Shown: positions 13,041-26,556 of the stretch, in pieces | Layout of the letters: every line of letters begins with the position of its first letter | How positions within the stretch are numbered: position 1 is the stretch's first letter | DNA from: Plotosus lineatus | Lineage: Eukaryota; Chordata; Actinopteri; Siluriformes; Plotosidae | Assembly: GCA_024760905.1 (NCBI GenBank) | Contig: CM045738.1 | Span: 47,025,797 to 47,089,796, forward strand | Reading direction: 5' to 3' | Length of the DNA stretch: 64,000 nt | Program-made: the position numbers and the translations under genes | The notes under the pieces: model-generated | Databases searched by the model: none | The model's input: the letters and a program-made list of their open reading frames with translations, nothing else | Told to the model about the DNA's origin: nothing

Positions 13041-13445
13041 GTGTGTTCTCAGTGCGACAGAAGAGTTCAAGGTGGAGGTGGGACTGCATCAAGGGTCAGC
13101 TCTGAGCTCTCAGCAGTCTTGCTTGCTATGGTGATGGGCAGGCTGACAGACGAGGTTAGACAAGAATCTCCATGGGCTATGATGTTTGCAGATGACATTG
13201 TGATCTGTAGTGAGAGCAGAGAACAAGTGGAGGAAAATCTAGCGAGGTGGAGGTATGCCCTGGAAAGGAGAGGAATGAAGGTAAGTCTCAGTAAGACAGA
13301 ATACATGTGTATGAACGACAAGGACCCAAGAGGAACAGTGAGGTTACAGGGGGCAGAGAAAAAAAAGGTGGAGGATTTTAAGTACTTCGGCTCAACAATC
13401 CAAAGCAATGGAGAGTGTGGAAAAGAGGTGAAGAAGCGTGTGTAG
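13041..13445 (+). pseudogene. LINE RT palm/thumb fragment (FADD motif)
   Basis: 134-codon open piece covering RT motifs B to E. It contains the MMFADDIVIC catalytic aspartate pair, then the primer-grip-like FKYFGST and SNGECGKEVKKRV. It ends at a TAG where the other copies read Gln. A fragment of the broken LINE frame. Confidence 0.8.
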
Positions 13446-13612
13446 GCAGGTTGGAATGGTTGAAGAAAAGTATCCGGTGTGATGTGTGATAGGAAGGTAT
13501 CGGCGAGAATGGAAGGAAAAGTGTACAAGACGGTGATGAGGCCAGTGATGTTGTATGGTTTAGAAACAGTGGTGCTGGGGAAAAACAGGAGTCAGAACTG
13601 GAGGTAGCAGAG

Positions 13613-13939
13613 ATGAAAATGTTGAGGTTCTCTTTGGGAGTAACGAGGACGGATAGGATCAGGAATGAGTACATAAGAGGGACAGCACATGTTAGAGGTT
13701 TTGGAGACAAAGTCAGAGAGGCTAGATTGAGATGGTTTGGACATGTACAGAGGAGGGATAGTGAGTATATTGGTAGTAGGATGCTGAGGTTGGAACTACC
13801 AGGCAGAAGGCCTAGAGGAAGACCAAAGAGAAGATTTATGGATGTGGTGAAGGAGGACATGAAGGTATTTGAAGTAAGTGTAGAAGATGCAGAGGATAGG
13901 GTGAGATGGAGGCGGATGGTTTGCTGTGGCGACCCCTGA
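13613..13939 (+). pseudogene. LINE ORF C-terminal domain fragment
   Basis: 108-codon piece with ARLRWFGHVQRRDSEYIGSR and RRPRGRPKRRFMDVVKEDM, the C-terminal region common to all copies here. It ends at the natural LINE stop in gcgacccctga. Basic, probably nucleic-acid binding by composition (inference). Confidence 0.8.
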
Positions 13940-13978
13940 AGTGAAAAGCTGAAAGGAAAAGAAGAAGAAGAAAAGATT

Positions 13979-14160
13979 CTAGTCCTTCTCAAAAAATTAG
14001 CATATTGTGATAAAGTTAATTATTTTCTGTAATGTACTGATAAAAATTAAACTTCCATATATTTTAGCTTCATTGCACATCAACTGAAATATTTCAGGTC
14101 TTTTATTGTTTTAATACTGATGATTTTGGCATACAGCTCATGAAAACCCAATATTTTTAT
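13979..14160. mobile_element. Interspersed repeat-like segment (DNA-transposon end?)
   Basis: The passage with aaaaaattagcatattgtg, taatgtactgataaaaatt, tgaaatatttcaggtctttt and ggcatacagctcatgaaaac is wording I recognise as a repeated sequence in fish genomes. I cannot name the family with confidence. It directly follows the LINE 3' end. Confidence 0.45.
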
Positions 14161-14561
14161 ATATTATATATATATTTTTCCCCCTTTATCTCATTCTTTG
14201 TATGGAGCATTTGTGTGGACACAATTTCAATAAAGGATTCTGATTCTGATTGTCTTTCAACCAAAAATCACCCCCAACCCCCCCAAACACACATACACCC
14301 AACCACCCCACCACCACCACCCCAACCCTCCACCCATCTGCAACTTCTGCATAAATATACCCCATAAACATAACCGGGTAAGAATGCATCCTAAGAATGC
14401 AACATTATGGAGCCATTTAGAGCCATTAACATACCAGAGAGGAACAAACACAACCAGAGGATTTTGTGCTCTTACATTTTTTTTAATGAGAAAGACCTTT
14501 CGCAAAGTGAGCAGAAGCACTTAGAGCATAAATGGCTTGGTTATTCAGGGTGAACAAAATG

Positions 14562-14565
<4 letters not shown>

Positions 14566-14613
<48 letters not shown>

Positions 14614-14665
14614 ATGAAGAAAAGTGGTGCACTTAAAATCAGAGAAAAGCGGCAAAGCTAGAGGC

Positions 14666-14720
<55 letters not shown>
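14566..14720. repeat. Two (GA)n tracts separated by 56 bases
   Basis: (GA)n at about 14567-14611 and 14669-14720, with unique sequence between. A poly-G run of about 10 follows at 14729-14739. Confidence 0.95.
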
Positions 14721-14723
<3 letters not shown>

Positions 14724-14744
14724 TGAGGGGGGGGGGGGGTTCCA

Positions 14745-15103
14745 CTCACTATGTTCAGGTTGTGTGAGAAGGCTGTGTACCTGGTATAATGTTCTTTTCA
14801 CTTCAGGTCCATCTGGAGATATTTGGATTCCAGTAGGATGACGGCGTCGGGCTCAAACTCATCACTTTAACCTCCACCAGTGTTTCTGTGTGAGTCCTAC
14901 GGGTGGCTGGAGGTGCCACGAAGGGTACAACATAAAACAAATAAATAAACAAAGAAAGAAACAAACAAAACCAGACGGGTTTCAAAATCAACCCGTCGAC
15001 TATACTGAACATTGGCGGGTTTTGTTATTATTGTTTAAAATTTAACAGAAACAGATGTAAACATTTAAAGTGTTATGTAATTATATAGTTATATTATTAT
15101 TAC
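14745..15103. other. Unassigned
   Basis: No repeat family or coding character recognised. AT-rich to the right. Confidence 0.5.
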
Positions 15104-15104
15104 T

Positions 15105-15921
15105 ACAGACGCTCCCCGACGTTTTTAATTGGTTCCGGACGGCCAAACGTAAGTTGAAGTGAACGTAAGTTGTTACAGTGACGTATGAAGTATGACGTGT
15201 GACGTGTGACGCTCATACTGTACTATACTTCAATAAATACCATTACCATATCTCATAAAACACCCCTAAATCAATTATGAAAACATAACATTGTAAAATA
15301 ATATCAAATATATCAAATAATAGCAACATTAATTTCAAATAAGTCACTTATTTATACCCAGTCACTTTACATGAAGCTTAAAACAGCCAATCAACACTTA
15401 CAATATGTGAAGCACTCAATACCGAAAGTAGTGCACTTGCTGTGGGTTATACAGACTTCCGGTCTTTGAAGTGCACAATGGTGCCATTAAGCTTGTTTAG
15501 AACACAGCCTGCACTGATTCAAAGTGTCAGCAAAGTGGAGAGTTCTTTCTTTTGTGTAAGTCAGTCAAGAGATGCATACAAAGAACAAGTACAAATCCTA
15601 ATGAATATTAATATAGAAATAAGTATACACTCTTAGGATTCTGCTAAAAGATAATAAATATCTGTCATTGTTCTGTAATTTGTGGATTCGGGTTTTCATT
15701 CATTTTACAACTCTCTTTGCTTAACTGAGTATGCATGGTACATTGTACTGATCCGAGCAGATAGTTAATTCATCTCTGTGTATGAGACTTGCACCCATGC
15801 TGGTAATCTTACACTTCTGACCAATCATATTTGCTTCGGGTTCCAAAAGTCCGCAAAACAGTGTAAACACAAAGATCACAGAGACGACGTCTTAACACAA
15901 GGGTAACACGCTATATAACTG

Positions 15922-15994
<73 letters not shown>

Positions 15995-16157
15995 TCAGAC
16001 TGTAGTTTGAAAACAATAAATGCAGTGTCATTGCAATTGCAACATTACGTCAGCATACTACGTAGGTACGTCTAAACTCAAAATTTCACTTTTTTTTGGA
16101 AAAAAAACGTAAAATCAAAAAACATAAAACGGATGAACGTAAGTCGGAGAGCATCTT
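15105..16157 (+). mobile_element. Tigger-like non-autonomous DNA element with internal (TA)n
   Basis: Left end cagacgctccccgacgtttt. The reverse complement of the right end reads acaagatgctctccgacttacg, giving an imperfect terminal inverted repeat around gacgctccccgac / gatgctctccgac. Subterminal 'cgtaagt' motifs occur at both ends, as in the other Tigger-like elements here. TA dinucleotides flank both ends. No transposase frame was recognised. Confidence 0.65.
15925..15993. repeat. (TA)n microsatellite
   Basis: About 34 TA units within the Tigger-like element. Confidence 0.95.
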
Positions 16158-16166
16158 GTTATAAAT

Positions 16167-16428
16167 CAGGGGTGTCAAACTCGTGCCAGAAAGGGCCATG
16201 TGGCTGCAGGTTTTTGTTTCAACCAAGCAGCAGCACACCTGACTTTGCTCATTTAATCAACTGAGTTGAGTGTTCAGGCAGTTGATTGGTCAGTCTCTGT
16301 ACAGAGCACACATATTGACCAATCAGCGGCCTGAAGACTCAGATGAGCAAAGTCAGGTGTGCTGCTGCTTGGTTGAAACAAAAACCTGCAGCCACATGGC
16401 CCTTTCTGGCACGAGTTTGACACCCCTG
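16167..16428. mobile_element. hAT MITE, 262 bp, long terminal inverted repeats
   Basis: Ends are caggggtgtcaaactcgtgc and its near-perfect reverse complement. The inverted repeat extends about 85 bases on each side (through ...ctgactttgctca). Flanked by a perfect 8-bp duplication, ttataaat (16159-16166 and 16429-16436), the hAT signature. The whole element can fold into one hairpin. No coding capacity. Confidence 0.92.
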
Positions 16429-16528
16429 TTATAAATCCTTCTGTGTTAAAGTGAAAATGCCGAGCCAATGCATTTTCAGTCGCACTTCCTTGGACTCGCC
16501 ACATTACTCTGACTCTCACTTTCTCAGC

Positions 16529-16622
16529 GCTCATTTTAGGATAATGGGGAGGTCGGAGCCTATCTCAGCCGACTCTGGGCAAAGGTGGGGTGACAACCTG
16601 AACAGCTCTCCACTCCATTGCT
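16529..16622 (-). mobile_element. L2-like SINE tail fragment, antisense
   Basis: ttaggataatggggaggtcgg, tctcagccgactctgggc and gaacagctctccac match the L2-like tail shared by SINE-B and SINE-A. Confidence 0.7.
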
Positions 16623-16677
16623 GCATGATTGCAAATAAAAACATAGTGAATCTGTTTATAATAGCAAAATGTAATAC

Positions 16678-16680
<3 letters not shown>

Positions 16681-16738
<58 letters not shown>
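16681..16738. repeat. (TC)n microsatellite
   Basis: About 29 TC units. Confidence 0.97.
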
Positions 16739-16741
<3 letters not shown>

Positions 16742-17189
16742 TCAGAAGCAAAGTAAAAATCTTTGATTAAATATTTATAAGTGTTGCACTTTATATAAAT
16801 CTGTAAACTAAATCTTTTTGACAAATGTCTCATAATTTAGTCATTGATTAAACTTTTTTGCAGTAGAAGCAGGAAGCGTTCAGAGCGTCAAACAGTAACA
16901 CAAGATCAGGAAGAAGTATTTTCAACAAAAAAGTGCACTTTACGGGCCTGGTTCTGTTTCTATTAATAACCCGTCCAAGAATTTATCTCTACACACACTG
17001 GCACTCGTAGTCACTTCCTGTTTATTCAGTGCACATGATCCTAATCCCCAAAGCAGCCACGATGCTAATGTTAATGCACAGCAGAAAACTTTGAATCAGT
17101 TGGACACGTCGGAGGACTTTGTTTAGGAAAGAAGAGCAGCAGTGATGTAAGAGTGTCTAATTTAAAAGACGTCTAAAATGAGCAAAGTA

Positions 17190-19165
<1,976 letters not shown>

Positions 19166-19250
19166 CGATTCGCTCTTCTTCTGATTGTCAGGATTACAAT
19201 GAAAGTTGTAAATAATCAAATTAAAACCCAAACCCTTCAGAGAGAATGAT
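19166..19250 (-). repeat. Unique flank of the left satellite arm (inverted-repeat arm)
   Basis: Read in reverse complement it matches 20088-20175 almost base for base over about 85-90 bases: gggtttgggttttaatttga, atatttacaa, tgtaatcctgaca and gaagagcgaatcg, then the first core. This is the inner edge of the inverted pair. Confidence 0.9.
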
Positions 19251-19324
19251 CTCATTTGTGAGAAACGTGTGGAACTCTGGAGCGTTGCTCGAGTTTCTGG
19301 GTGAGAAGTGTATGATTTTTACTT

Positions 19325-19432
19325 TTCCCTTCAGGGGTCGCCACAGCGAATCATCTGCCTCCATCTCACCCTATCCTCTGCATCTTCTTCTCTTACACCA
19401 ACGACCTTCATGTCCTCCTTCACCACATCCAT
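19325..19432 (-). mobile_element. RTE-like LINE 3'-end fragment, antisense
   Basis: About 108 bases: ttttcccttcaggggtcgcc to ccttcaccacatccat, the reverse complement of the LINE's 3' terminus and last codons. It lies in the spacer of the inverted satellite. Confidence 0.85.
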
Positions 19433-19814
19433 CTGAGACAGTGGACAAAATTTACTTTTCTCTACAAGACAGAATTTTTTTTTTTCTGTGAGAGATTCTG
19501 TAATTTTTGTAATTTCTTGTGAGAGAGGAGTTGATTTTTCCTCTTTTCTGATGGTTTTTTTTTCCCATCTGGGTGCATTTTTACCTTTGTCAATGAGCGC
19601 GGCTGATACTTTCTGATGTATAAAAGGCTTTTTCTTTTATTTCAAAGTATTATTTTACTTTTTCATACCGGACAGAGTGAGTTTCATTTTTTTGTTCCTA
19701 AAACCAGATGATTCATCATTTTTTGTTGTTTTGAGTCCCAACCCTAGATAAAGTTGGTATAAATAAATAAACGAGTGAAATTCCCTCCTGTTTTAAATCT
19801 GTCTACATCTCGTT
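19433..19814. other. Central unique part of the palindrome spacer
   Basis: AT-rich, with several T runs. No gene or repeat family recognised. Confidence 0.5.
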
Positions 19815-20085
19815 TAGATTGAGATGGTTTGGACATAGATTGAGATGGTTTGGACATGTACAGAGGAGGGATAGTGAATATATTGGTAGTAGGATGCTGA
19901 GGTTGGAACTACCAGGCAGAAGGTCTAGGGAAGACCAAAGAGAAGATTTATGGATGTGGTGAAGGAGGACATGCAGGTAGTTGGAGTAAGTGAAGAAGTG
20001 CAGAGGATAGGGTGAGATGGAGGTGGATGGTTTGCTGTGGCGACCCCTGAAGGGAACAGCCGAAAGGAAAACAAGAAGATCTCAC
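19815..20085 (+). mobile_element. RTE-like LINE 3'-end fragment, sense
   Basis: Starts with a duplicated gattgagatggtttggacat (19817 and 19838), then runs to the LINE terminus gaacagccgaaaggaaaac. It encodes the remains of the RWFGHVQR and RPRGRPKRRF regions with deletions. It is inverted relative to the fragment at 19325-19432. Confidence 0.88.
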
Positions 20086-20087
20086 AT

Positions 20088-20175
20088 CCTGCAGGGTTTG
20101 GGTTTTAATTTGAATATTTACAAGTTGAAATGTAATCCTGACAGTCAGATGAAGAGCGAGTCGAATCGCCCTCAC
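20088..20175 (+). repeat. Unique flank of the right satellite arm (inverted-repeat arm)
   Basis: Mirror of 19166-19250: ctgcagggtttgggttttaa, gtaatcctgacagtcag, gaagagcgagtcgaatcg and ctcctcacc lead straight into the CACT array. Confidence 0.9.
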
Positions 20176-21179
20176 TCCTCACCAGCCAACTCTACAGTCA
20201 GGAAGAGCACTCACGCTCTCACTCACTCCTCCACTCATTCACTCACTCACTCTCTCACTCTCCTCACAACCCAACTCTACAGTCAGGAACAGCACTCACC
20301 CTCTCATTCATTCACTCTCTTACTCATTAATTTACTCATTCACTCTCTCACGCTCACTCACTCTTACACTTATTCCCTCGCTCACTCTCTCACTTTCCTC
20401 ACAACCCAACTCTACAGTCAGGAAGAGCATTCACCCTCTCATTCATTCACTATCTCACTCATTCATTCACTCTCTCACTCACTCCTTCACTCATTCACTC
20501 ACTCACTCTCTCACTCTCCTCACAACCGAACTCTACAGTCAGAAAGAGCACTCAAGCACTCATTCACTCTCTCACTCTCACTCACCTTCCACTCACTCAC
20601 TCACTCACTCACTCACTCACTCACTCACTCACTCACACTTTCACTCTCCTCACCACCCAACTCTACAGTCAGGAAGAGCACTCACACTCTTATTCATTCA
20701 CTCTCTTACTCATTCATTCACTCTCTCACTCTCCCTCTCATTCACTCACTCACTCTCTCACTCTCCTCACAACCCAACTCTACAGTCAGGAAGAGCACTC
20801 AAGCTCTCATTCATTCACTCTCTTACTCAATCATCCACTCATTCACTCTCTCACTCACCCTTCCACTCACTCACTCACTCATTCACTCACTCACTCACTC
20901 ACTCACACACTCACTCATTCACTCACTCTCTCGCTCTCCTCACCAAACAACTCTACAGTAAGGAAGAGCACTCACACGCTCATTCATTCACTCTCTTACT
21001 CATTCATTCACTCTCTCACTCTCCTCACTACCCAACTCTACAGTCAGTAAGAGCATTCTCATTGTCATCCATTCACTCTGTCATTTATTCACTTATTCAC
21101 TCTCTCACTATCACTTACTCTTCCACTCACTCACTCACTCACTCACTCACTCACTCACTCATTCACTCACTCACTCACT

Positions 21180-21710
21180 CACCCACTCTCCTCACCACCC
21201 AACTCTAAAGTCAGGAAGAGGACTCATGCTCTCACTCACTCACTCACTCACTCACCTCACCACCCAACTCTACAGTCAGGAATAGCACTCACACTCTCAT
21301 TCATTCACTCCCTCACTCATTCATTCACTCTTCCACTCACTCACTCTCTCACTCACTCTCCTGCTCTCCTCAACACCCAACTCTCCAGTCAGAAACAGCA
21401 CTCACCCTCTCATTCATTCACTCTCTCACTCAGTCATTCACTCATTCACTCTCTCACTCATTCTTTCACTTACTCTCTCACTCACTCTCCTCACCACCCA
21501 ACTCTAAAGTCAGGAAGAGGACTCATGCTCTCACTCACTCACTCACTCACTCACTCACTCACTCACTCACTCACTCACCTCACCACCCAACTCTACAGTC
21601 AGGAATAGCACTCACACTCTCATTCATTCACTCCCTCACTCATTCATTCACTCTTCCACTCACTCACTCTCTCACTCACTCTCTTGCTCTCCTCAACACC
21701 CAACTCTACA
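21180..21710 (+). repeat. Tandem duplication of about 300-323 bp inside the CACT array
   Basis: The diagnostic variant core with ctctaaagtcaggaagagg occurs at 21191 and 21490. The variant aggaatagcactcacactc occurs at 21281 and 21604. Spacing differs (299 then 323) because the second copy has more TCAC units. Confidence 0.85.
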
Positions 21711-21839
21711 GTCAGGAAGACCACTCACGCTCTCATTCATTCACTCTCTCACTCATTCTTTCACTTACTCTCTCACTCACTCAATCTCTCACTCCTCACC
21801 AGCCAACTCTACAGTCAGAAAGAGCACACTCACACATTC

Positions 21840-23090
21840 ACTCTCTCACTTTTTCATTCACTCATTCACTCCCTCACTCATTCTGTCACTTACTCTCTCA
21901 CTCACTCAATCTCTCACTCCTCACCACCCAACTCTACAGTCAGAAAGAGCACACTCACTCATTCACTCTCTCACTTTTTCATTCACTCATTCACTCTCTC
22001 ACTCATTCTGTCACTTACACACTCACTCACTCACTCAATCTTTCACTCTTCTCAGCACCCAACTCTACAGTCAGAAAGAGCACACTCACTCATTCACTCT
22101 CTCACTGTCTCATTCACTCTCTCACTCTCTCTACCCTTTCACTCACTGTTCCTCTCTCTCACTGACTCACCTCACCACCCAACTATTCAGTCAGGAAGAG
22201 TATTCACACTCTCATTTATTCACTATCTCACTCATTCACTCACTCATTCACTCTCACTCTCTCACTCAATTAGTCACTCACTCTCTCAGTCTATCATTCA
22301 CTCTTCCACTCCCTTTCTCACTCACTCACTGACTCGTTCACTCTCCTCATTACATAACTCTACAGTCAGGAAGATTGCTCACCCTCTCACTCTCTCACTG
22401 TCTCATTCACTCCCTCACTCATTCTGTCACTTACACTCTCACTCTCTCACTCACTCTCTCGCTCTCCTCACTACCCAACTCTACAGTCAGTAAGAGCACT
22501 CACGTTCTCATCTATTCACTCTCTCACTCAGTCATTCACTCATTCACTCTCTCACTCATTCTTTCACTTACTCTCTCACTCACTCAATCTCTGACCCCTC
22601 ACCACCCAACTCTACAGTCAGAAAGAGCACACTCACTCATTCACTCTCTCACTTTTTCATTCACTCATTCACTCTCTCACTCATTCTGTCACTTACACAC
22701 TCACTCACTCACTCAATCTTTCACTCTTCTCAGCACCCAACTCTACAGTCAGAAAGAGCACACTCACTCATTCACTCTCTCACTCTCTCATTCACTCTCT
22801 CACTCTCTCTACCCTTTCACTCACTGTTCCTCTCTCTCACTGACTCACCTCACCACCCAACTATTCAGTCAGGAAGAGTATTCACACTCTCATTTATTCA
22901 CTATCTCACTCATTCACTCACTCATTCACTCTCACTCTCTCACTCAATTAGTCACTCACTCTCTCAGTCTATCATTCACTCTTCCACTCCCTTTCTCACT
23001 CACTCACTGACTCGTTCACTCTCCTCATTACATAACTCTACAGTCAGGAAGATTGCTCACCCTCTCACTCTCTCACTGTCTCACTCACTC
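21840..23090 (+). repeat. 678-bp tandem duplication inside the CACT array
   Basis: Three markers are all exactly 678 bases apart: the tcaccaccca variant (21921/22599), ctcagcaccc (22051/22729) and tacataactc (22351/23029). Sequence between them is nearly identical, so a multi-core block was copied recently. Confidence 0.92.
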
Positions 23091-23888
23091 TTTCACCCCT
23101 TCACTCACTCACTCTCACTCTCCTCACCACCAAACTCTACAGTTAGAAAAAACACTCATGCTCTCATTTATTCACTCTCTCACTCATTCACTCAATCATT
23201 CGTTCTCTCACTCACTCTTCTACTCACTCTCTCACTCACTTTCTCACTCTCCTCATCACCCAACTCTACAATCAGAAAGAACCCTCACCCTCCCACTCAT
23301 TCACTCACTCACTCACTCACTCACTCACTCACTCACTCACTCTTTCATTCTTTTCATCACCCAACTCTACAGTTAAAAAGACTGCTCACACTTTCACTCT
23401 CTCACTCTCTTCAACCCCCAACTCTACAGTCAGGAAGAACCCTCATGCTCTCATCCATTCACTCTCTCATTGACTCACTCCCTTTCTTATTCACTCTCTC
23501 ACCTACTCTTTCATTCACTCTCTCATTAATTCACTCACTCATTCAGTCTTCCACTCACTCTCAATCTCTCACCCATTCACTCTCTTCCTCATCCACTTTC
23601 TCACTCACTCATCATTTACTCACTCCCATTTACTCACACTCTCATTCATTCACTCTCTCACTCTCTCATTTACTCATTCAGTCTCTTACTCATTCACTCA
23701 CTCTCTCTCATTCACATTCTCACTTATTTTCTCTCTCATTCACTCACTCACTCACTAACTCACTCATTTACTCACTCTTTTATTCACTCACTCATTCCCT
23801 TTCTCTCTTACTCACTCACTCACCCACTCACTCTCTCACTCTTCCACTCACTCACTCTCTCTTTTACCTTGAACTGCTCATGCACGCA

Positions 23889-23992
<104 letters not shown>

Positions 23993-23999
23993 CAATATG

Positions 24000-24148
24000 G
24001 GCAATCTAGAAAGCCAATCAGCCTAGTATGTCTTTAGGCTGGGTGAGGAAACTGGAGTCCACACAGATACGCCCCAGCCGAGCCACAGACTACAACCCAG
24101 GACCTTCTTGCTACGAGGCAGGGATGCTAACCACTACTCTACCACATC
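24000..24148 (-). mobile_element. SINE-B head/body fragment, antisense
   Basis: gaggaaactggagtccacac, a cacagatacgccccagcc block, cccaggaccttcttgctacg and gctaaccactactctacca correspond to the antisense SINE-B body and tRNA-like head. Confidence 0.75.
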
Positions 24149-24430
24149 GTTCTTCAATAACACTTTGAAATAAGGAACCTCACACCTAGATGATGTAAGC
24201 TGAGATATCATGTGTGAAATATTTGCATATTTAAATGCCACAGGCGTCTGGATTCCCAAATTCATCCTCTTTTTTTGTTTTAACTGTAATTTACAGAAAC
24301 AAACACTGTTTATACATCGATCTGCTCTTTTCACATGCTTTTAATGTCGGTATCATGTTCACACAGGGGAACCCAGGGAGATGTCTAACACAGACAGCAA
24401 GAACAATGCAGCTTTTTGTTTTTAACAGTG
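24149..24430. other. Unassigned
   Basis: No repeat family or gene recognised. Confidence 0.4.
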
Positions 24431-24436
24431 CCACGA

Positions 24437-24445
24437 AAAGAAAAA

Positions 24446-24489
<44 letters not shown>

Positions 24490-24508
24490 AAAGGAAGGAA
24501 GGAAGGAA
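24437..24508. repeat. (GAAA)n then (GGAA)n microsatellite
   Basis: About 12 AAAG units, then three GGAA units. Confidence 0.95.
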
Positions 24509-24855
24509 GACAAGAAAACCCTCCTGCTGGTGTTTAGGGCTAAAAAGCCGCAATTTGTCAGAGCTTGTCTAATTTTAATCAATGTGGGAAAGAAACACAA
24601 GAAACAATAGGACAAGGAACAGGAGGAAAACGTAGCTTCACGGTAAACAGAGCCAGTGTAGAAAGCAAGAAAGTAGTTTATCACCCCGGGGTAGTCATTA
24701 CCCTCCCCCATCACCACCCTACCCCACACCCCCACAGGTCCTGCTTTCACCCCAAAACACTGTAATTGTGGTTAACTCTGACAGGTACACCTCGGGAACA
24801 TGCCTCACTAGACAGAAGAGCTACTTCTGGATGCTTCTCTTATAGTATTTCTACT
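24509..24855. other. Unassigned
   Basis: No coding or repeat-family signature. A CCCC/CACC-rich stretch lies at 24700-24740. Confidence 0.4.
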
Positions 24856-24858
24856 GTG

Positions 24859-24899
<41 letters not shown>

Positions 24900-24925
24900 G
24901 TGTGTGTGTGTGTATGTGTGTGTGT
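24856..24925. repeat. (GT)n microsatellite, interrupted
   Basis: GT units with GC and AT interruptions. Confidence 0.95.
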
Positions 24926-24999
24926 CTTTACTCAAGTAATAGTACAGAAGTAATGATACCAGGTACCGTTGAAGGACATTTTTACTGTTAACATTGATT

Positions 25000-25124
25000 T
25001 ATTCATCCTACTAGCATTGTAGGCAGGCTGAAGCCTATCTCAGCACACCGTGGGTTGAAGTTGGGGTACGCCCTTACTCTAAATAGCACACCCGACCATC
25101 ACAGAGCAATACACAGACCACACA

Positions 25125-25186
<62 letters not shown>

Positions 25187-25388
25187 TCTAGGGGCAATTT
25201 GGAACAGATAATTAATCAAATGTGCATGTTTTTGACTTGCGGGAGGAAACCGGGGTACACAGAAAAAACTCAAGCAAGCATGAGGGGAACATGCAAATGA
25301 CATAGAAATACTGTCGCTGAGCCCAGGATTCGAACCCAAGACCTTGTTGCTGTGAAGTAGATGTGCTACCCACTACGCCAACAGACTT
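25000..25388 (-). mobile_element. SINE-B, near full length, antisense, with (CA)n
   Basis: The tail (ttgtaggcaggctgaagcct, tctcagcacaccgtggg) precedes a (CA)n tract at 25117-25181. Then come ctcacatctaggggcaattt, gcatgtttttgacttgcggg, acatgcaaatgacatag and the tRNA-like head with a gattcgaaccc antisense B box. Confidence 0.85.
25117..25181. repeat. (CA)n microsatellite
   Basis: About 32 CA units at the body-tail joint of the SINE-B copy. Several SINE-B copies carry a microsatellite at this same place. Confidence 0.95.
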
Positions 25389-25411
25389 CCACCTGAATGC
25401 ATATTTGTTTA

Positions 25412-25490
25412 GGCTGGCACGGTGGCGCGGTGGTTAACAAGTCCACCTCACAGCAGGAAGGTCCTGGGTTGACGCCCAAAGCGAACATGA
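25412..25490 (+). mobile_element. SINE-B tRNA-like head, sense
   Basis: ggcacggtggcgcggtggttaac (A-box-like) and caggaaggtcctgggttgac (B-box-like). Only the head remains. Confidence 0.75.
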
Positions 25491-25770
25491 AGGAATGAAT
25501 ATTTCTGTTTAGGATTTAAAATTCTGTCAGCTGAAAATTGATGGATTTCTTCTTCTTTTTCTGATGTTTTATGCTACTAACTTACTGTGTTCGAGTAATG
25601 CGGACCACCCGAGTGGTACAAAATTTTACAATACGATTCCCCTGTGAGAAAAAAACAATCTTTGATTTTTTTTTTTTTTTTTTTCTTAGGTTACCTCCTC
25701 AGTTTATTTCACTCATAAAAATGACAGAGGTTTGATTTCAGTGACATGAAGCATCACCTCAGGGGTGGAG
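25491..25770. other. Unassigned with a poly-T run
   Basis: A T run at about 25667-25684; otherwise nothing recognised. Confidence 0.4.

Positions 25771-25804
<34 letters not shown>
25771..25804. repeat. (GT)n microsatellite
   Basis: About 17 GT units. Confidence 0.95.
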
Positions 25805-25806
<2 letters not shown>

Positions 25807-26007
25807 TAGTGTATGTTGTTTAGTTTAACTCACATGCATTGATTCTTCTGTCAAGTAACATGTCTGTTGGCAGCGGCAGAGAAAAAAAGTGTCTCAATAA
25901 GAAAAAGAGGGAAAGGTTTTGCATTTCATATTTATTCATGGACAACTCGAAATGATTCAATCTGTGTGTTCGTTTATATTCGTACTGCTGGATCAGCGCA
26001 GCATCAC

Positions 26008-26009
<2 letters not shown>

Positions 26010-26079
<70 letters not shown>
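26010..26079. repeat. (GA)n microsatellite
   Basis: About 34 AG units. Confidence 0.97.
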
Positions 26080-26081
<2 letters not shown>

Positions 26082-26324
26082 GTAATAGGCAAAAATAAAA
26101 ATCAATCATTCAGTGCTGCAAGAATTTTCACTTATTATTTTATATCGAAGGAAAAACAGGATTTTTTTTGTCCTCACACCTCCACAGATGCATCATGTGC
26201 CTCATACCCCGGGTTTTGATAAGCAGATGGCTGATGGTTGTTTTACTGAGAGAATAAGAATTTCTTTATCACTCACGAGAGGGGGAGGTGGGAAGAGGGG
26301 GTGAGAGAGGGAAAGAGAGAGAGA

Positions 26325-26501
26325 TTGTGATAGAATGAGAGAGTGAGTGAATGAGTGACAGAGTGAGTGAGAGAGTGAGTGAGAGAGTGAATGTGTGAGT
26401 GAGTGAGTCAGTGAGTGAATGAGAAACTGAGAGTATGTGAGTGAGTGAGAGAGTGAGAAAGTGAGTGAATGAAGGAGAATGAGAGCGTGAGTGTGTGTAT
26501 A

Positions 26502-26556
<55 letters not shown>

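Larger units (their letters stand above)
12109..13978 (+). mobile_element. RTE-like LINE, 5'-truncated, 3' end intact
   Basis: Begins in the endonuclease-RT linker (TWWWNEEVQECV) and runs to the 3' terminus gcgacccctgaagtgaaaag followed by GAA-rich repeats. It retains RT motif A (FVDLEKAYD), FADDIVI (motif C), the GMKVSLSKTEY region, FKYFGSTI and the C-terminal RWFGHVQRRD and RPRGRPKRRF blocks. Stops and frameshifts break the frame at least at 12485, 12980 and 13444. Confidence 0.9.
20176..23878 (+). repeat. CACT higher-order satellite array (right, sense arm)
   Basis: About 3.7 kb of (TCAC)n/(TCAT)n. It is punctuated about 28 times by the core ctcaccacccaactctacag plus tcaggaagagcactca, at roughly 70-175-base spacing. 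Long Ser/His/Leu frames are repeat artefacts. Internal segmental duplications are listed separately. Confidence 0.95.

Noticed and set aside
20176..23878. CRISPR-like pattern (conserved 36-base core with variable spacers)
   Set aside because: Spacers are simple TCAC/TCAT repeats of variable length, there are no cas genes, and the context is eukaryotic. It is a higher-order satellite.
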